From the NCBI GenBank assembly GCA_000149265.1, contig CH003334.1:281719-345718 (forward strand): DNA of 64,000 nucleotides. The letters run 5' to 3'. The stretch is from Ciona savignyi. Taxonomy: Eukaryota > Chordata > Ascidiacea > Phlebobranchia > Cionidae. A program made the position numbers and the translations under genes. Below the pieces are notes generated by a model. It was given only the letters and a program-made list of their open reading frames with translations. It made no database searches and was not told the origin of the DNA. Positions 1-54,509 of the stretch are shown in pieces. The first letter of the stretch is position 1. Every line of letters starts with the position of its first letter.

Positions 1-42
1 AATTGCGACCTGACAATCTATCCCAAACGTCGGGGTCACCAA

Positions 43-533
43 TGTAGCGTACTGCACTGTGTTCTTTGTGCGGGCGACTTTGTAATGAACTCTCTGCGAT
101 AATACAACACACGAAAAGACGGTAACAAGAAAAAGGCATTATTCACGCTTCGCTGAACACGTCGCCACAATGGCTAATTTTTCATTTCATAGCACTGTAT
201 TGCTCGTTCTTCGTTTGATATTTTGCAATAAAAATAAATATCAAGTAAGTTGTTTGTAATATGAAAAGGACATTAGTAAAAAGAAAGAGAAGTTATATGT
301 CTAGAAACATGTGACAATAAAGTGAAGATATTGGACATTTTATTTTGCTTAATTCGTTTTCTACTCGTGAATACAATCGTTCTAATCGCCAGTAAACAAA
401 ACCACGTGGGAATGTTTTGACGCAATACGTCATCATGAACGCGAGTGTGTGTGCATGGTCTCGCGTCTCTCTAAAACGCAACGCCTGACGAGAAGGATGA
501 CGAGACGCGAGAAACGCGAAGGATTGCGCAACA
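43..533 (-). mobile_element. LTR of a retrotransposon extending off the left edge
   Basis: Positions 27-41 read acgtcggggtcacca, which matches the 3' end of tRNA-Trp, so on the minus strand this is a primer-binding site. The sequence to its right begins TGTAGCG and can be read as an LTR ending in GCGCAACA at 533, giving TG...CA-type ends of about 491 bp. The internal part of the element would lie to the left, outside the window. tRNA-Trp priming is known for CsRn1-like Ty3/gypsy elements. The outer boundary at 533 is inferred, as no second LTR is available for comparison. Confidence 0.5.
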
Positions 534-2434
534 CGCTATATGTGTGTGGAGCGCTTTCAGACGGAAGACTTCTGGATACGCTTAGAATTTACTAATGAGC
601 CTATATCTGGCTTCAGGCTTGCGTCTTTGATAGTAGCAAGTCTTAATACAGACTGCAAGTGTTTATCAGTCAGCCTTGATCTTATGGCAGACTTGTTTAC
701 CTTCATGGTGGAGAAGAACTGTTCACATACATATGTACTGCCAAACATTGCCAGAATTCGCAGAGCAAAGGCACACATTTTGGGAAACTTGTCGAATGGT
801 AGGAACTTGTAGAATTCCGGAATCCCAACCTCCACAAATTTCTGCTTTAGCAAGGTGTCACACTGAAGCTCCATTAACTCCATCTGAAGGTCCTCCCTCA
901 CACTTTCAACATCCACTACTAGTGGAGTAGCAAAAAGCACAAATTGTTTTTCCAAAGCCAGAAAGTCTTGAAATCGGCGCTCAAATTCTGTATGTAAATT
1001 TCCAATTATTTTCACATACTGTCAGACATTCAGCATCAACCCTACCCAGTGACTGCAAAGTCTTGAAGTGTGCAAAGTTTCCATTTTCAAGCTGCTTTCT
1101 CCACAATAAAAGCTTGCACTTGAAAGCTTTAACACAGTCATACATGATAGTGATAACTTGTTTTGGACCCTGCAGACTGCGGTTCAGCGTATTTAAGTGG
1201 TCTGCCAAATCAGTGAGAAATGCAAGGTTGGATATGAAAGTGGGATTGCTGAGTTCAGGAATATCATTTTCTTTCATTGCCATAAATAACCCAAATCTAA
1301 CCCTGCACGTTCAATGCACATTTCCAGTTCATTAAACACGTTTTGTCCAGTACAAGTTCCTTTCAGTGGTAGCAAGTCCAACAATTCCTCAGTAATATTA
1401 AAATCTTTGTCAACACCTCGGATAAATACAGCACAGTAAGAAACGTCTGTAACACCTGTGCTTTCATCAAGGGCAAGTGAAAATGTTTCAAAATTTTTAG
1501 CAGCAGCAGTAAGTTGCTGATATGAATTACTTGCTAACTCTGTGATTCGACTGGCAACAGTATTTGCTGACATTCCTTTATAAAAGTACCTTCAGTAAAT
1601 GGTCGTGAGGATTGTGCAATCTTTTCACTCAGAGCAAAACTGGCCCGTACAGCATTTTTACTTGTTTCGTTCAAGTTAGAAAAAACATTTTGTTGCTTTA
1701 ACAGGGCCGACTTCAGTTGTGTAATTTTTTCCTCTCGCATTTTCCCACTAAAAACATCATATTGATTTTTGTGTTTCGTCTCGTAATGCCTCTTAATGTT
1801 ATACTCCTTTCGTACTGCCACAGTTTCCAGGCAAATCAAGCATTGTACTTTGTCTCTCGCTTCTGTTACAAAATACTTATTTTGCATCTTTTCTTGAAAA
1901 TTTCTGTTCTCTTTCTCAACTTTTCTTTTCTTTGGCTTTGACAACGACATTTTCAATGTTACACAGCCTTACAAAAAATTAAAATTTGGCTTGAAGCACA
2001 AGTTTAAACAGTGGTATTTTCCAACATGCAAGACTGCTCTAATACTAATATAAACAGAAACTGCGTGAGTAGCAGCTTCTTACCTAAAGATTATTATGAA
2101 ACAGAAGCTTATTACGTAATAAGTTTGTGACGAAGTCCGAGTATGTGCTATAAATAGACACAACCAGGCACTGTGCTGAGATAGCCAGGACCTTACACTT
2201 ACAGATTAACGTAAGTATACATATACATGTATGTATAGAATACACGCACTTTATAGGCTTGATATAGCTTTAGCTGCATTAGTCCTATGGCCCTATGGCT
2301 ATGCAGTGTTTTTCAACCCGGCATGTACTATTAACATAAAGGTATAATATTTGTAGGACAATTTAGTATACATGTGTCAGGTTGCTTGAGGGCCATAAAT
2401 TATTGGTCGGCGGGCCGCGTGTTTGAGACCCCTG
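534..2434 (-). mobile_element. hAT (Charlie-like) DNA transposon, truncated at one end
   Basis: The transposase remnant ends on the right with a hAT terminus at 2411-2434; read on the minus strand it starts CAGGGGTCTCAAACACGCGG. The next bases, gtctatca (2435-2442), are the expected place for one copy of an 8-bp target duplication. The other terminus is not seen; the LTR at 43-533 abuts the transposase 3' end and probably removed it. The gypsy coding sequence resumes just beyond 2434, so the hAT appears to have landed inside the gypsy pol region. Confidence 0.7.
557..1956 (-). pseudogene. Broken hAT transposase (GTF2IRD2/SCAND3/ZBED-like type)
   Basis: Remnant of a hAT-superfamily transposase in four minus-strand blocks: 1534-1956, 1274-1573, 981-1283 and 557-1015. 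The N-terminal block has a basic start followed by a BED/C2H2-like finger (CLIC...KRHYETKH). The second has a core segment with FSLALDESTGV, the usual hAT motif around a catalytic Asp. The last has the C-terminal dimerisation region (ALRILAMFGSTYVCEQFF...). The blocks are in different frames, and the middle of the usual 550-650 residue protein is missing between the second and third blocks, so there are frameshifts plus an internal deletion. It cannot be active. The gene start at 1956 is the ATG before the basic region. Confidence 0.85.
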
Positions 2435-2436
2435 GT

Positions 2437-5091
2437 CTATCACTCCTTCCGCAATATTATGCCCCAGAAAATCGACACGTTCGGCCCCGATCAAACATTT
2501 TGATGGTTAGATCGTCACACCAGCCTCAAATAGGCGCTTTAGCAGCAAATTTAAATCTCCAAATGTTGCTCCCATGTGCCTGTATGTACTATTACGTCAT
2601 CAATATAGTTCTCCACGTGATCGATCCCCTTTAGCAATTCGCGCATAGCACGCACGAACGTTGCACCAGAATTAACCATGCCAAACGGCATCTTTAAAAA
2701 TTCTTAACTTCCTTCCGTTGTAACAAATGCAGTCTTTTGAATATCCTCCTTCGCAACGGGAACTTGCCAATATCCCTTTGTCAGATCAATGGTGGTAAAA
2801 TACTTATCCCCAGATAACTTCTCAAACACATCCGCAGCCGTAACCGTAGGCTTGGGATCAAACACGGTAATCTTGTTCAGCTTACGGTAATCAATACAGA
2901 TTCTATTCGTCCCATCCTTTTTCTTTACTACGACGACCGCCGATGCATACGGTGAATTGGAACGTCGAATTATCCCCAGACGTAGCATTTCCTTGATGTC
3001 TTTTGCCAGTTCTTCTCGAATTTTAAACGGCACCGGATAAGGCTTGCTCCTTATCGGCTTATCTTCCGTCAATTTGATCCTATGCTCCACGTAGTCTATT
3101 CTGCCCGACACATGATCAAACACCCTTGCATACGTCTTTGCAAGTTTTGTCGCTGCATTTACTTGCTCCTGCGCTCCATTTACTTGCTCCTCCAATATTT
3201 GCCTTAAGTCGAACACATAACGATAACTACACTGCACGCTCGACTCGGTCGCGCCATTTGCCCCGATTTCTCTCAAAATTAACATTGGCCCACGGACTGT
3301 CCTTCCGTAGAGCAATTCAATGGGCGAAAATCCTGTTCCTTCCTGTGGCACTTCTCTGTAGGCAAATAACAAAGCATTTATATATCGATGCCACTGTTCG
3401 GTTCATCACATCATATACGTTTTAGCATGCGTTTAAGTGTTTCATTGAATTTCTCCACAAGGCCGTTGCACATCGGATGACACGGGGTCGTTGACAAGTG
3501 ATTTATCTTCAGTAAGCGCTCCACCTCCCTCATGCAATCGGATATAAGCTGGGCTCCCATATCACTTAACACCTCATCGGGTTTCCAAGTCGGCTATACA
3601 TGTCCACGAGGGCTTCAGCCTCAGTCGTGATAGTCTTTAGCGGAACGGCTTCTGGGTAACGAGTGGCATAATCCACTAGTGTTAAAACAAATCGGTGACC
3701 GCCTTCGCTTGGAGGATGTATCGTTCCAATCAGATCCACTGCCACCCTCTTAAATGGCACATCTATTAAATGCATCTTCTGTAGCGGCGCTCTCGTTACA
3801 CTGCCCTTATTAACAGTGCGTTGGCATATATCACACGACCTACAGAACCGCTTTACGTCATCTCGTATTCCAAGTCATGCAACGTGTTCAGCAAACAAAA
3901 AGCTTCGACAGTTTTCTTGTAAAACGGCGTATCGATCAGGCTCGCACACGACTTTCTTCCGCCCCTTGTCCTCCTTCGCGTCACTTTCGCGTCTGGAATT
4001 TAAGGTCTTCCCCCACTGCCAACCTGTTTAGCAGGGCTTCTAATTGAGGAACGGCATTTGCAGTCCTTCGCCAAGTGTCCCGTCCGGTCACATATAAAAC
4101 ATCTCCTAATCATTCGACTAGCGTCACCTCTTGGCTGTGGGCACTCTCTCGCCGTGTGTCCACGCTGTTTACAACTAAAACATTGCACATCTGCCGGAGT
4201 ATTTTACTGGTCCGACATCGTCCTTGAGGCACCTCTATTACCAGTTGAAAACCGATTTCTGCTGTGTGCATTCAAAAACTGATCCGCTATCGTCGACAAA
4301 CTGTCCAAAGATTTCGGCGCTTGTTCCCTCAAGTAGGTCGAAAGTTCTTTCGGGCAGGTTTGAATAAATTGCTCCTTCACCAAAAGCGCACTAACCTCTT
4401 CCCATGACGTAGTAGAGCCTAACATCTCCACCCATTTTGTCAAGTAATTGGTCAGACGATTGATGAACTGCTCGGAGCTCTCATCTTTTTCGGGCTTTGC
4501 TTCTCTGAATTTACAACGGTACCCCTCTTCCTTGAGGTCATATCGGTTCAGCAATGCCTGCTTCAGCAGGTCGTACTCGACTGCAGCAGTATCTGACAAT
4601 CAAAAATAAACGTCTAGCGCTCTACCAGTTAACAGGGCGCTTAAAGACGTAGCCCATTCAGATTTCTCCCATCTACTGCTCGTAGCAAACCTTTCAAATC
4701 GTAGCAAGTAGCTGTCAAGCTCGTCTTTGCCGTCCACAAACGCTGGCAACCTCGGCGCTTTAGCCTTTCCGGCAACACCTACAGACGGGCTCCTCGTAGC
4801 GTTCACCTCAGCTATCTGCAATTCGATTTTCTTTAGGTCTAACTGATATTCGCGTTTTGCGTTCCTCTGCCTCCCGTTCGGCTTGAACTTTACGTTCCCC
4901 TGCCTCGCGTTCGGCTTGAACTTTACGTTCCTTTGCCTCACGCACTTCACGTCTCTCCCTACTTTTCCTCGCGCTCTATTGCTTTGTTGTTCGCTAATAA
5001 ATCTCAGCAGCGCATCATCTGCCAACCCCAGTTGCTTACCGGCTTCGATTAACTCTTCCATGTTAAACTGTTCTTTCTCTACTACAAACAT
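2437..5091 (-). pseudogene. Degenerate Gmr1-like Ty3/gypsy gag-pol (gag, zinc knuckles, integrase, reverse transcriptase)
   Basis: On the minus strand the order is gag (5091 down to about 4204), two CCHC knuckles (4188-4000; CFSCKQRGHTAREC and CFICDRTGHLAKDC), integrase (about 3870-3250; CRSCDIC from the zinc finger, VAVDLIG and LVDYATRYPEA of the core), then reverse transcriptase (about 3150-2437; DYRKLNK, then the YIDDV active-site motif near 2600). The gag capsid part is SCAN-like, as known for the Gmr1 clade. It is dead: in-frame stops at 4600-4602, 4204-4206 and 2704-2706, plus several frameshifts in integrase. Protease is not evident, and RNase H is cut off by the hAT insertion at 2434. 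An internal deletion seems to remove part of the integrase zinc finger. Confidence 0.8.
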
Positions 5092-5127
5092 TTAAATAGC
5101 ACGACAATACTTTTAAGGAATAATAAC

Positions 5128-5416
5128 ATCCCGGACAGGCCCCCAGATGTCGCGTTTCAGGTCTTGGTTCCTGATAGACGTGACTATTGTCGGTTACTAA
5201 ACTCTAAAGGTTTGTAGTTAATCTTAAGCGCAATCAGAATAATAAACAACTTCAATTTGCAACACTACCGCTTTGTTTACTATACATTTTCCAATTCCAA
5301 CTGCCACGTCTCATGAAAACATCAAAATGAACGACAATAACTTACGCATTGTGACGTCACAGAGCCACGGTAATAATTTCAAAAACACAACGTTTTAAAG
5401 TAGGTTGCGCAATACA
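5128..5416 (-). mobile_element. Primer-binding site and 5' LTR of the Gmr1-like element
   Basis: The complement of 5128-5145 (atcccggacaggccccca on plus) closely resembles the tRNA-Pro primer-binding site known from retroviruses (TGGGGGC..GTCCGGGAT pattern). It sits 37 bp upstream of the gag start at 5091. Directly beyond it, 5148 starts TGTCGCG, the inner end of an LTR. The outer end may be at 5416, where the sequence reads TGCGCAATACA. That is similar to the outer end of the LTR at 43-533, but the two LTRs are otherwise unlike. No matching 3' LTR is in the window. Confidence 0.5.
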
Positions 5417-6525
5417 AAAACATAATTACTGTTCACTCTAGTTTGTGGCTGTGTTGCACTTGAAAATTGGAATTTCATTTTTTGATTTTCCTCTGTGCTC
5501 CACACTTTTACTTTTATTGTAGGCTATATAATAATGGGTCCCTTTTGGAAAAAGAAGGCATCAAATGAGATTAAAACATAACAAACTGTTACATAACATG
5601 ATCTAAATATTTACAACCAACATCAAGTTCTATATGAACGTGCCTCCTTATAAACTGACTTCACCAAAAGGCAGACTGTTACCTATGATCGTGCCACGAA
5701 GAGTCTTTAAACTGAAGATTGGATATGTAGCCTAAACTGAAAGCTCTAAAAACAAACTTATTTAAAGTGTTTATAGTTGTTTATAGGTAGAAATGCGACA
5801 CACGAATCCCCAAGATCTTTGACTGGACTTTTCCATATAATAATGAATATGACAGGTTCCTACCATAAGAATTTAAACCACTTGGCCATTAAACTGCGTT
5901 TTTGGATATTATATTTATTAAATCATCAACATACGATATTGACAGAAATATCACGAAAAATTAGCCATGGATTGGGATCTGTAATATTAATGAGATTTTC
6001 CACCAATCGTTTTTGGTGAATCAATATTTAAAAATAGTTAGCAAATCACTTGCTAAATAATGTGCGTCATCGAATAAAGTTTTAACCGTTGTGTGGCTGA
6101 ACGGTTAGCCCAGGAAGGTTTGGTGAGAGAAAAATGCATCAATAGAACATGCCGGTTCGTTTAAAGATTAATGACATATCATTCATTTTGTAACGCTGAT
6201 TGTAGAAGCAACTAAAATCAATGGGCGGGAGCAATAAAACTAAATAAATAATATATATATTATAGCTTATTTAAACCATAGAAGTTTACAGAAAGCTGTT
6301 TCAATCCAGTGGACACTGATGAGGCTTGTTAAAATAAATCAGTAGTAAAATTATTAAGCAATTTTACTATGTACAACAAATCTATGATAAAGAGGAATAC
6401 ACAACAAGAGATATTATCGAAAAATTGTAAAAAAGATGTAAGATTGTTGAAAAAAGATATAATATTTATATGTTTCTCAATTGGTATAATTTACACTGAT
6501 TAATTTAGTTTGGTTATTGCCGTGT
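5417..6525. other. Intergenic / 3' flank of the intelectin-like gene
   Basis: About 1.1 kb, AT-rich, with no coding segment, RNA gene or clear repeat that I can recognise. It should contain the 3' UTR of the intelectin-like gene, whose stop codon is at 6526-6528. I did not identify a convincing polyadenylation signal. Confidence 0.5.
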
Positions 6526-14437
<7,912 letters not shown>

Positions 14438-16519
14438 TTTCAACGCATTTAAAGTTAGCCAACGAATGATTGCATACCATAAAACACGATATATATAAGA
14501 ACCACTATACCACACAATGTTATTACGTATCCTATCAGGAAATCGAGACGTCCCCCTCCACCCACATTTATCACATGTGTAATGGACTATTTCACCATCA
14601 TGCGATTCGGGCGGTGGGTGGAACTCTATCTAAAATGTCCCAATTATTATTGATTTAAATACTCATCTATCTTCGGCCAGTACTAAATTGCCTAAATATA
14701 AAAGCTACGGAAATCCCTAACATCCCTATAACGCCGCTCAATTCCAATGCCGAAATTGTTACTGATTACTGCCACCATGTAACGATAATGTGAAGGATTT
14801 TGACTAAGTTTGCATTTTATTTATTTTTTATTATTTATATGTTCGACCTTATTATTATTAATCTTATATGTTTTCAGGACTGAAACATTTAGGGGAGTTA
14901 CACACAACATTTAATGTTTCTTTAATTTCTATTTCCACCTTTATGACATCTTTTGACGTAACGTTTAATCATACTTATTCACCTGCTTCTTGTCTTGTCG
15001 TTTTCTGTTGATTTGTTTACCAGTAGCACCTTGCAGCTTGTTATTGTAGTTAATAATGATTAATTTCCGTACTACATATTATTGTACGTGGAAGCAGTAG
15101 TGAGCCGTTCTTAAATGGTATTAATTAACATTTGAATGGATTGACGCAACAGGTGCGTTAATTCGACTGGATAAAACCAACCAGAAATATTTCTTTTCTG
15201 TCATTGACGTACAATCATGTTATAAGAATACATTACCAGACAGGAACCAATACTTGTAGGTGGAACACGCAGGTGGCATTTTAACAAGGAAATCGTCATG
15301 CTTAAGTCACAAACCTGTAACCACAATCTAGTCAGCTACATTATCTACCACATTCTTTTTTTGGGTTGACGCTTTTTATATAAACCACTGCCATAATAAA
15401 ATAATTAAAATAGACATTAAAAGCAAGATTGTGGGTAAATAGACCACCAAAAGCTTAAGTTAAACTGGACCCACTCCTTCATGAAAGTTACGCTGCACAA
15501 ATGTTAAAACATTATCACTGGATACAGGCAAAGTAAAGCAGTGAATACGTTGGCCAAATAACCCATGAGGTAAGTGTGTGTGTGTCGGCTTTAAGGCGAA
15601 TGGTTTAGGTTTAGAAACTGGTCGCGAACTGTTAGGTTACGTCTTTGTAAAATTTTTTTCTCTATTATGCAATACACCGCAACAGTTCAGATATAGTAAG
15701 TCCAAGGAAACGGCTGCGTGGCCAAATGTTTGCGTGACTGATAAAAGAACTTTTTTTAAATAACAAAATGTCGTTACGATAAAACCATAACAAATTTCAG
15801 CACCGTTTGTAAAATAACCAGTCAAGAAACATACTGGGTTAAACCTGGTATTCAAACACAATTAATGTGCAAGCCAATATTAGCAAAATGGCTTCTACCC
15901 ATTTTGCTGATATTGGCTTGGATATAACTTGTGTAAACTGCATTGTTCCCACTCCTGATCAAATCTACGGAGAAATACTAGCTTAACAAATTTTGTATTT
16001 AAATTTACTTCTAGAAATTTTCATTTGGACAACACAATAGTTCACATGCAGAAACAGTGCGGTAAAGAAGACAACTCCATGTATACAGGCTACAACAGTA
16101 GTCTCGTTGAAGGCGTCAGGTTAAGTTCAAATGAAACTTATACAAAACAGACTGGGCAGTAAGGAACGTGAAATGACCGGTCAACATCAACGCATAGTTA
16201 CTTGTTTATATATAAAACCGTATTATCAGATGCGTTTGCAAACAGACAAGAAAACCAAGAAATGGTTCGTTACTTTAAGCACCCTGTTAGTAAGGCGTTG
16301 AAATTATTTTAACCATGTCACAATGACAATTTTTAATAATCTTTAAATAAAGTTTTAACACTGACGACCAATTAATTATAACAGGATCTTGGCAGAATGT
16401 GGAGCTACGTGTATGGCGCCAACCATGTCGTGCTACTACACAATACATGTTGTGACGTTACACAACATCACTCTACGTATGTTATGACGTCATACATATG
16501 ACATCACTATATGACATCA
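14438..16519. other. Intergenic region between lectin and integrin genes
   Basis: It should hold the lectin promoter (right of 14437) and the integrin 3' UTR (left of 16520). No further coding exon was found. The one notable structure is the long hairpin at 15870-15920. Near 16485 there is a TGACGTCA palindrome with several atgacatcac-like repeats. Confidence 0.5.
15870..15920. other. Compact 22-bp hairpin
   Basis: The arms 15870-15891 and 15899-15920 are complementary over all 22 positions. One pair is a G-T mismatch, which would be a G-U wobble in RNA. The loop is 7 nt (cttctac). There is no flanking duplication obvious enough to call it a transposon. Confidence 0.8.
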
Positions 16520-50467
<33,948 letters not shown>

Positions 50468-51884
50468 TTTGGAATTGGAAATTAAACTTTTAGAGTGAAA
50501 ATTCAAAATTTGATTCTTCAACCAGCCGAAGTGGATGGATATGACGACGGCAATTTCACATTCCTAACCGTGCTTCAACTAAAATCTCAATTCACAAGCA
50601 ACATCAATATTATTCTAAAATATAAATCATTTAGATATAATAAATAGATAGACCTAAGCAGAAGACATAAAGATAAAAAATATTATGATCTTTAGTGTAT
50701 GCGAGTCGCACTATCATCTAGAAATGCAACCATAGGCTGCCTAAATTAACTGCAGTATTATTGATTGTAAATCGGAGTAAACTTCCTAAGGATTACAAGT
50801 ATTCTGACTTTGTGATTATTAAATCTTTTATATAATCTGACACATATAATTTTTTAACCCCATTCATGCTTAGTATGGGCATTTCCCCTAAGCTAACTTG
50901 TTCAATCAATTTACTGAAAATGAGTCAATGCGGCGTTGCTTCTGTTAGTACTAAACCAAGCGTAGTGTGGACCGATTTCCGCTATTTACAAAGTCGCAAC
51001 ATTCAAACGTAAACAATCTCAATTATGGCGAGAGTTTTACTCGTAATATTATCAGCATTTTGAATAAACCAGGAACACCATAAAAATAAGCCTTGTCTTG
51101 TGTAGAAAATCTTGTTTGGTTTCATTATCTTAAACATATTTTTCTTGGGATGCATTGACTATCTGTGAATACTCGATTGTCATAGTTAATAGTAATGGGC
51201 ATATACTATACACCTAAACATTCCAGCCTTGTAAATGTATAAGCGTTGTATGAACGTGATTTAAACCTTGACTCTGTGCATTAGTAAACTGATGTCATTT
51301 CCGTTGATAGAACGTGAATGAGAAGTTTGTGGTAAAACCTGGGGGATATAATGTTACCACTGCAGAACAATCAGACTAATCCTCGTTATGTTAGTGGAAT
51401 TAACAGTGTTATTCCACGGTGAATGCGCACTACCCAACCGGTTTGGTTTATACAAATGCGACTAGTATTTAGGCTTTTTAGTACGAGTCAATAACAACAT
51501 CTTAATGTTCAAACAAGTACGATTAATTTCTTTCAAAAAATGGGACTTATCAGACATCTATCTTGTTTATCAAGATGAGCCATTTATAAGGCGATCACAG
51601 TTTTTTTTTATTATTTCTTAGTTTTATAAACTTTAGTTTTGTGACTGTTATATTCACATGAAGTGGACACAAGAATACTTGGTGGTGTACACATAATTCA
51701 AGGGCGACCAACTGTCATTTGTAGCTGCGTTTTGTATCAGGGTCAGGTTCAATCAGCTACACTGCAGAGTAGCCCTTTCTGTTGTCAATTTAAATGCAAG
51801 TTGCCCCTTGATAAGCTGGTCCTAATAGTTACTATTCATTTATATAATTCCACCGGGATAATATTCAAGCCCACCATGTGTGTT

Positions 51885-52073
51885 CAATCTGAACTCAGCG
51901 GATTAATGGGTTCTACCAAATTGAAGGAACGTGTCTATCATATACAACACTCTGCAATAGCTCCGGTAACCCGACGATGGGCGCGAGGTGATCTGACGAT
52001 TGCCCGTGTGATAACCCCCTTGGTTTTCCCATTCACGGGAATAAATTGAATGTCCTATCCTATCCTATCCTAA
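51885..52073 (+). repeat. 5'-truncated SINE with intact tail
   Basis: Begins in the core at ctcagcggattaatgggttc and ends cctatcctatcctatccta. Truncation of the 5' part is typical of retroposition. Confidence 0.9.
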
Positions 52074-53704
52074 GACCATTTTTATGTATGAAAATCGGTA
52101 TATAAATCGGCCGCGTAAACCACCTTTCGTTGCAAGTGTTTTTCCTATTTTTAATTCCCACACCTCTAGCAGACTACCGTCGTGCTGATCGGTATAATAG
52201 AGTGGTTGATTGTTAAGCGGTTTCCTTCCCATAAAGGGTGGATTTGGCTGAAACGCCAATCATGATCGCACATTGATAAAGCTCAATTGGCATATTAATA
52301 TCATGACGTCAAAGTTCAAACGCGGACATACGTAGATGCGACTTCCTGTGTTTTCAGCTGGGTAAGCCAACTAATTACGAATGAGGCACAATTGGCACAC
52401 GTCCGACTATTTTCATGTGAAATTATGCTACGCCTTTCAGTTAATTCCGATGTACTAAAGAACTTTGATATTTTAGCAGAGATATTGCCAAAAATAATGC
52501 CATAGCGTTGATCCAGTACTATATCTAGTACCATTTTAAATCGCAACTAATGAAAAATGAAAAAAGGACGGGGAAAAGAAAATTCTACTAAACTGGAAAC
52601 TCCAACCTTATGGCAGCACACGCAACAACTTTTAACACTAAGCGAAACGCCCTAACCTAAGCTGTATCTAAGTCGTTTCTCAGCGTAGTACCCCGTATTC
52701 CTGTACAAGTGTTAACACGTTTTCACGAGGTTTAAGCTTTTTACTATAATCTAGCTAAACTATGGGGAAACGCATTAATCTAAAGCAAACTCTAAGCATC
52801 CCTGCTTACGCACACTCCATACCAAAGCCCAGCACCAAATGACAAATATCGGGTTACACGCAAGCCCGGGCCGAGATGCGGTTGCAATACAACGCCGTGC
52901 GCGGATGTAGCCAACCGACCAGCAGCATTTTGCTCTTTTTTTTACTGGCACTTAAAGATATAATTACAGACCCCTTAAAAATTGGGTGATGCCGGCTGTT
53001 TTTTAAAGTACCTAGAAGAAAAGTACGGAAAATAGTTTATGGTCCAAGGTTGATTTTAGTTCTGCCCAAGGTGGATACATTTCAGGCCTAACACAGGCTT
53101 TAAGCTCGTATTATTCCGAATATTTCGTTTCCTACATCTATCAAGTTTCAAATTACTACAACCCGAGTCGCGGTGGTAGGTTTATTGTAGCATAATGGAG
53201 ATATACTGAATAAGACAGTCAAGATAGGCCGTTGAAATATATTCTTTACATTATCTCATGCCCATTATTGTCGCTTCAAAAATATTGCAGTATGTTGTTA
53301 ATTTTAGGATTTTTTTATCCACCAATTTGCCGATTTTAAGAAAAGTCGCTAGGTACCTCAAAGCAAGTGAAATAGTTTAGATCCAATAATTTTCCGACTA
53401 ATAGTCCGACCCTTCACTATATAAGCTAACCAGCCGGACTTTGCTTATGCGCGGGCTTTTCTAATTTATGGACCTAACAAAATGGAGGCTACATCCGGTG
53501 CCTTTCTCAGTTACAAAACAACAGAGTAAGGCCGGGAATGGAACTTAACAAATTATTTAAAGCAATAACTGCTGAAATGCATTCAGCATGTAAGTTGTCA
53601 GGTCAAGTCACCTTTGCACACGGAATTTGACTTTTTGGAATTTGCATTTACGTTGATGATGACGTTTTTTACCAGCTGTTGCGATTTTACCATTAACATT
53701 TATC

Positions 53705-53898
53705 AGTACATTGCCTGAACCCAGCGGATTAATGGGTTCTACCAAATTAAAGGAACGTGTATACCATATACAACACACTGCAATAGCTCCGGTAACCCGA
53801 CGATGCGCGCGAGGTGATCTGACGATTGCCCGTGTGTTAACCCCCTTGGTTTTCCCATTCACGGGGATAAAGATGAATATCCTATCCTATCCTATCCT
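53705..53898 (+). repeat. 5'-truncated SINE with intact tail
   Basis: Starts attgcctgaacccagcggat and ends cctatcctatcctatcctt. It is close in sequence to the copy at 51885-52073, so both may be young. Confidence 0.9.
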
Positions 53899-54509
53899 TC
53901 CAATCCGAATGCTAAATTTTAATTTTCTTTCTTTGTGTTCTGCATCTTTACCCGACCTGTTTCAATTTAAAGAAAAATTTTGCTGGTGCTATTGTGCAAA
54001 ATATTATTCTATATTCTTGGTTATATCATTGGTATGGTATCGCAATGCACTTTGGAAATGCTTAAGACGTGTTGGCTTTAAAATGTATTCCGTAGCAAAT
54101 TATATTCCACACCAAACGGATGTCGGTTAAAGTTCTTTGGAGACATTTTATGATGTTCATTAAATGTTCTCCCTTTTGTTCAAAACAACTACACCCGGAG
54201 TTAGTGTAAAAATACTAGGGTGGTATTGTGGGGAAAAACAAATATTTTTTTCTGATATATGTACTATATATTTGTTTACGTGCTACGCCTTTCACAGTTA
54301 TAAAATAAACTTAAAAAATCGACTTCTTCGTTAGAGTGAATACATTTAGAAGGGAGATATAAATAAAAATAAAACGAAGCAGAAAATAATAGCGTGTTAA
54401 GAAATATGCGACACTTAGTAAAGTAAAGCAATATTGTGGAATTAAACCCACAAGATTAACATGACACGTCATTAAACCTAGCAAAGACTTCTACACGAGA
54501 TTTAAACCC

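Noticed and set aside
6316-6345. Hammerhead ribozyme core (ctgatgag)
   Set aside because: The matching GAAA core and a third stem with a cleavage GUH are not in position.
16485-16492. TGACGTCA as a promoter element
   Set aside because: It lies just past the integrin stop, in the 3' UTR among similar short repeats, with no gene starting nearby; too weak to call.
51663-52049. 128-residue plus-strand open frame
   Set aside because: Its second half is the SINE core (the same peptide appears at other SINE copies) and the first half matches no family.
53711-54130. 139-residue plus-strand open frame
   Set aside because: Starts within a SINE copy and reads through its tail; no domain.
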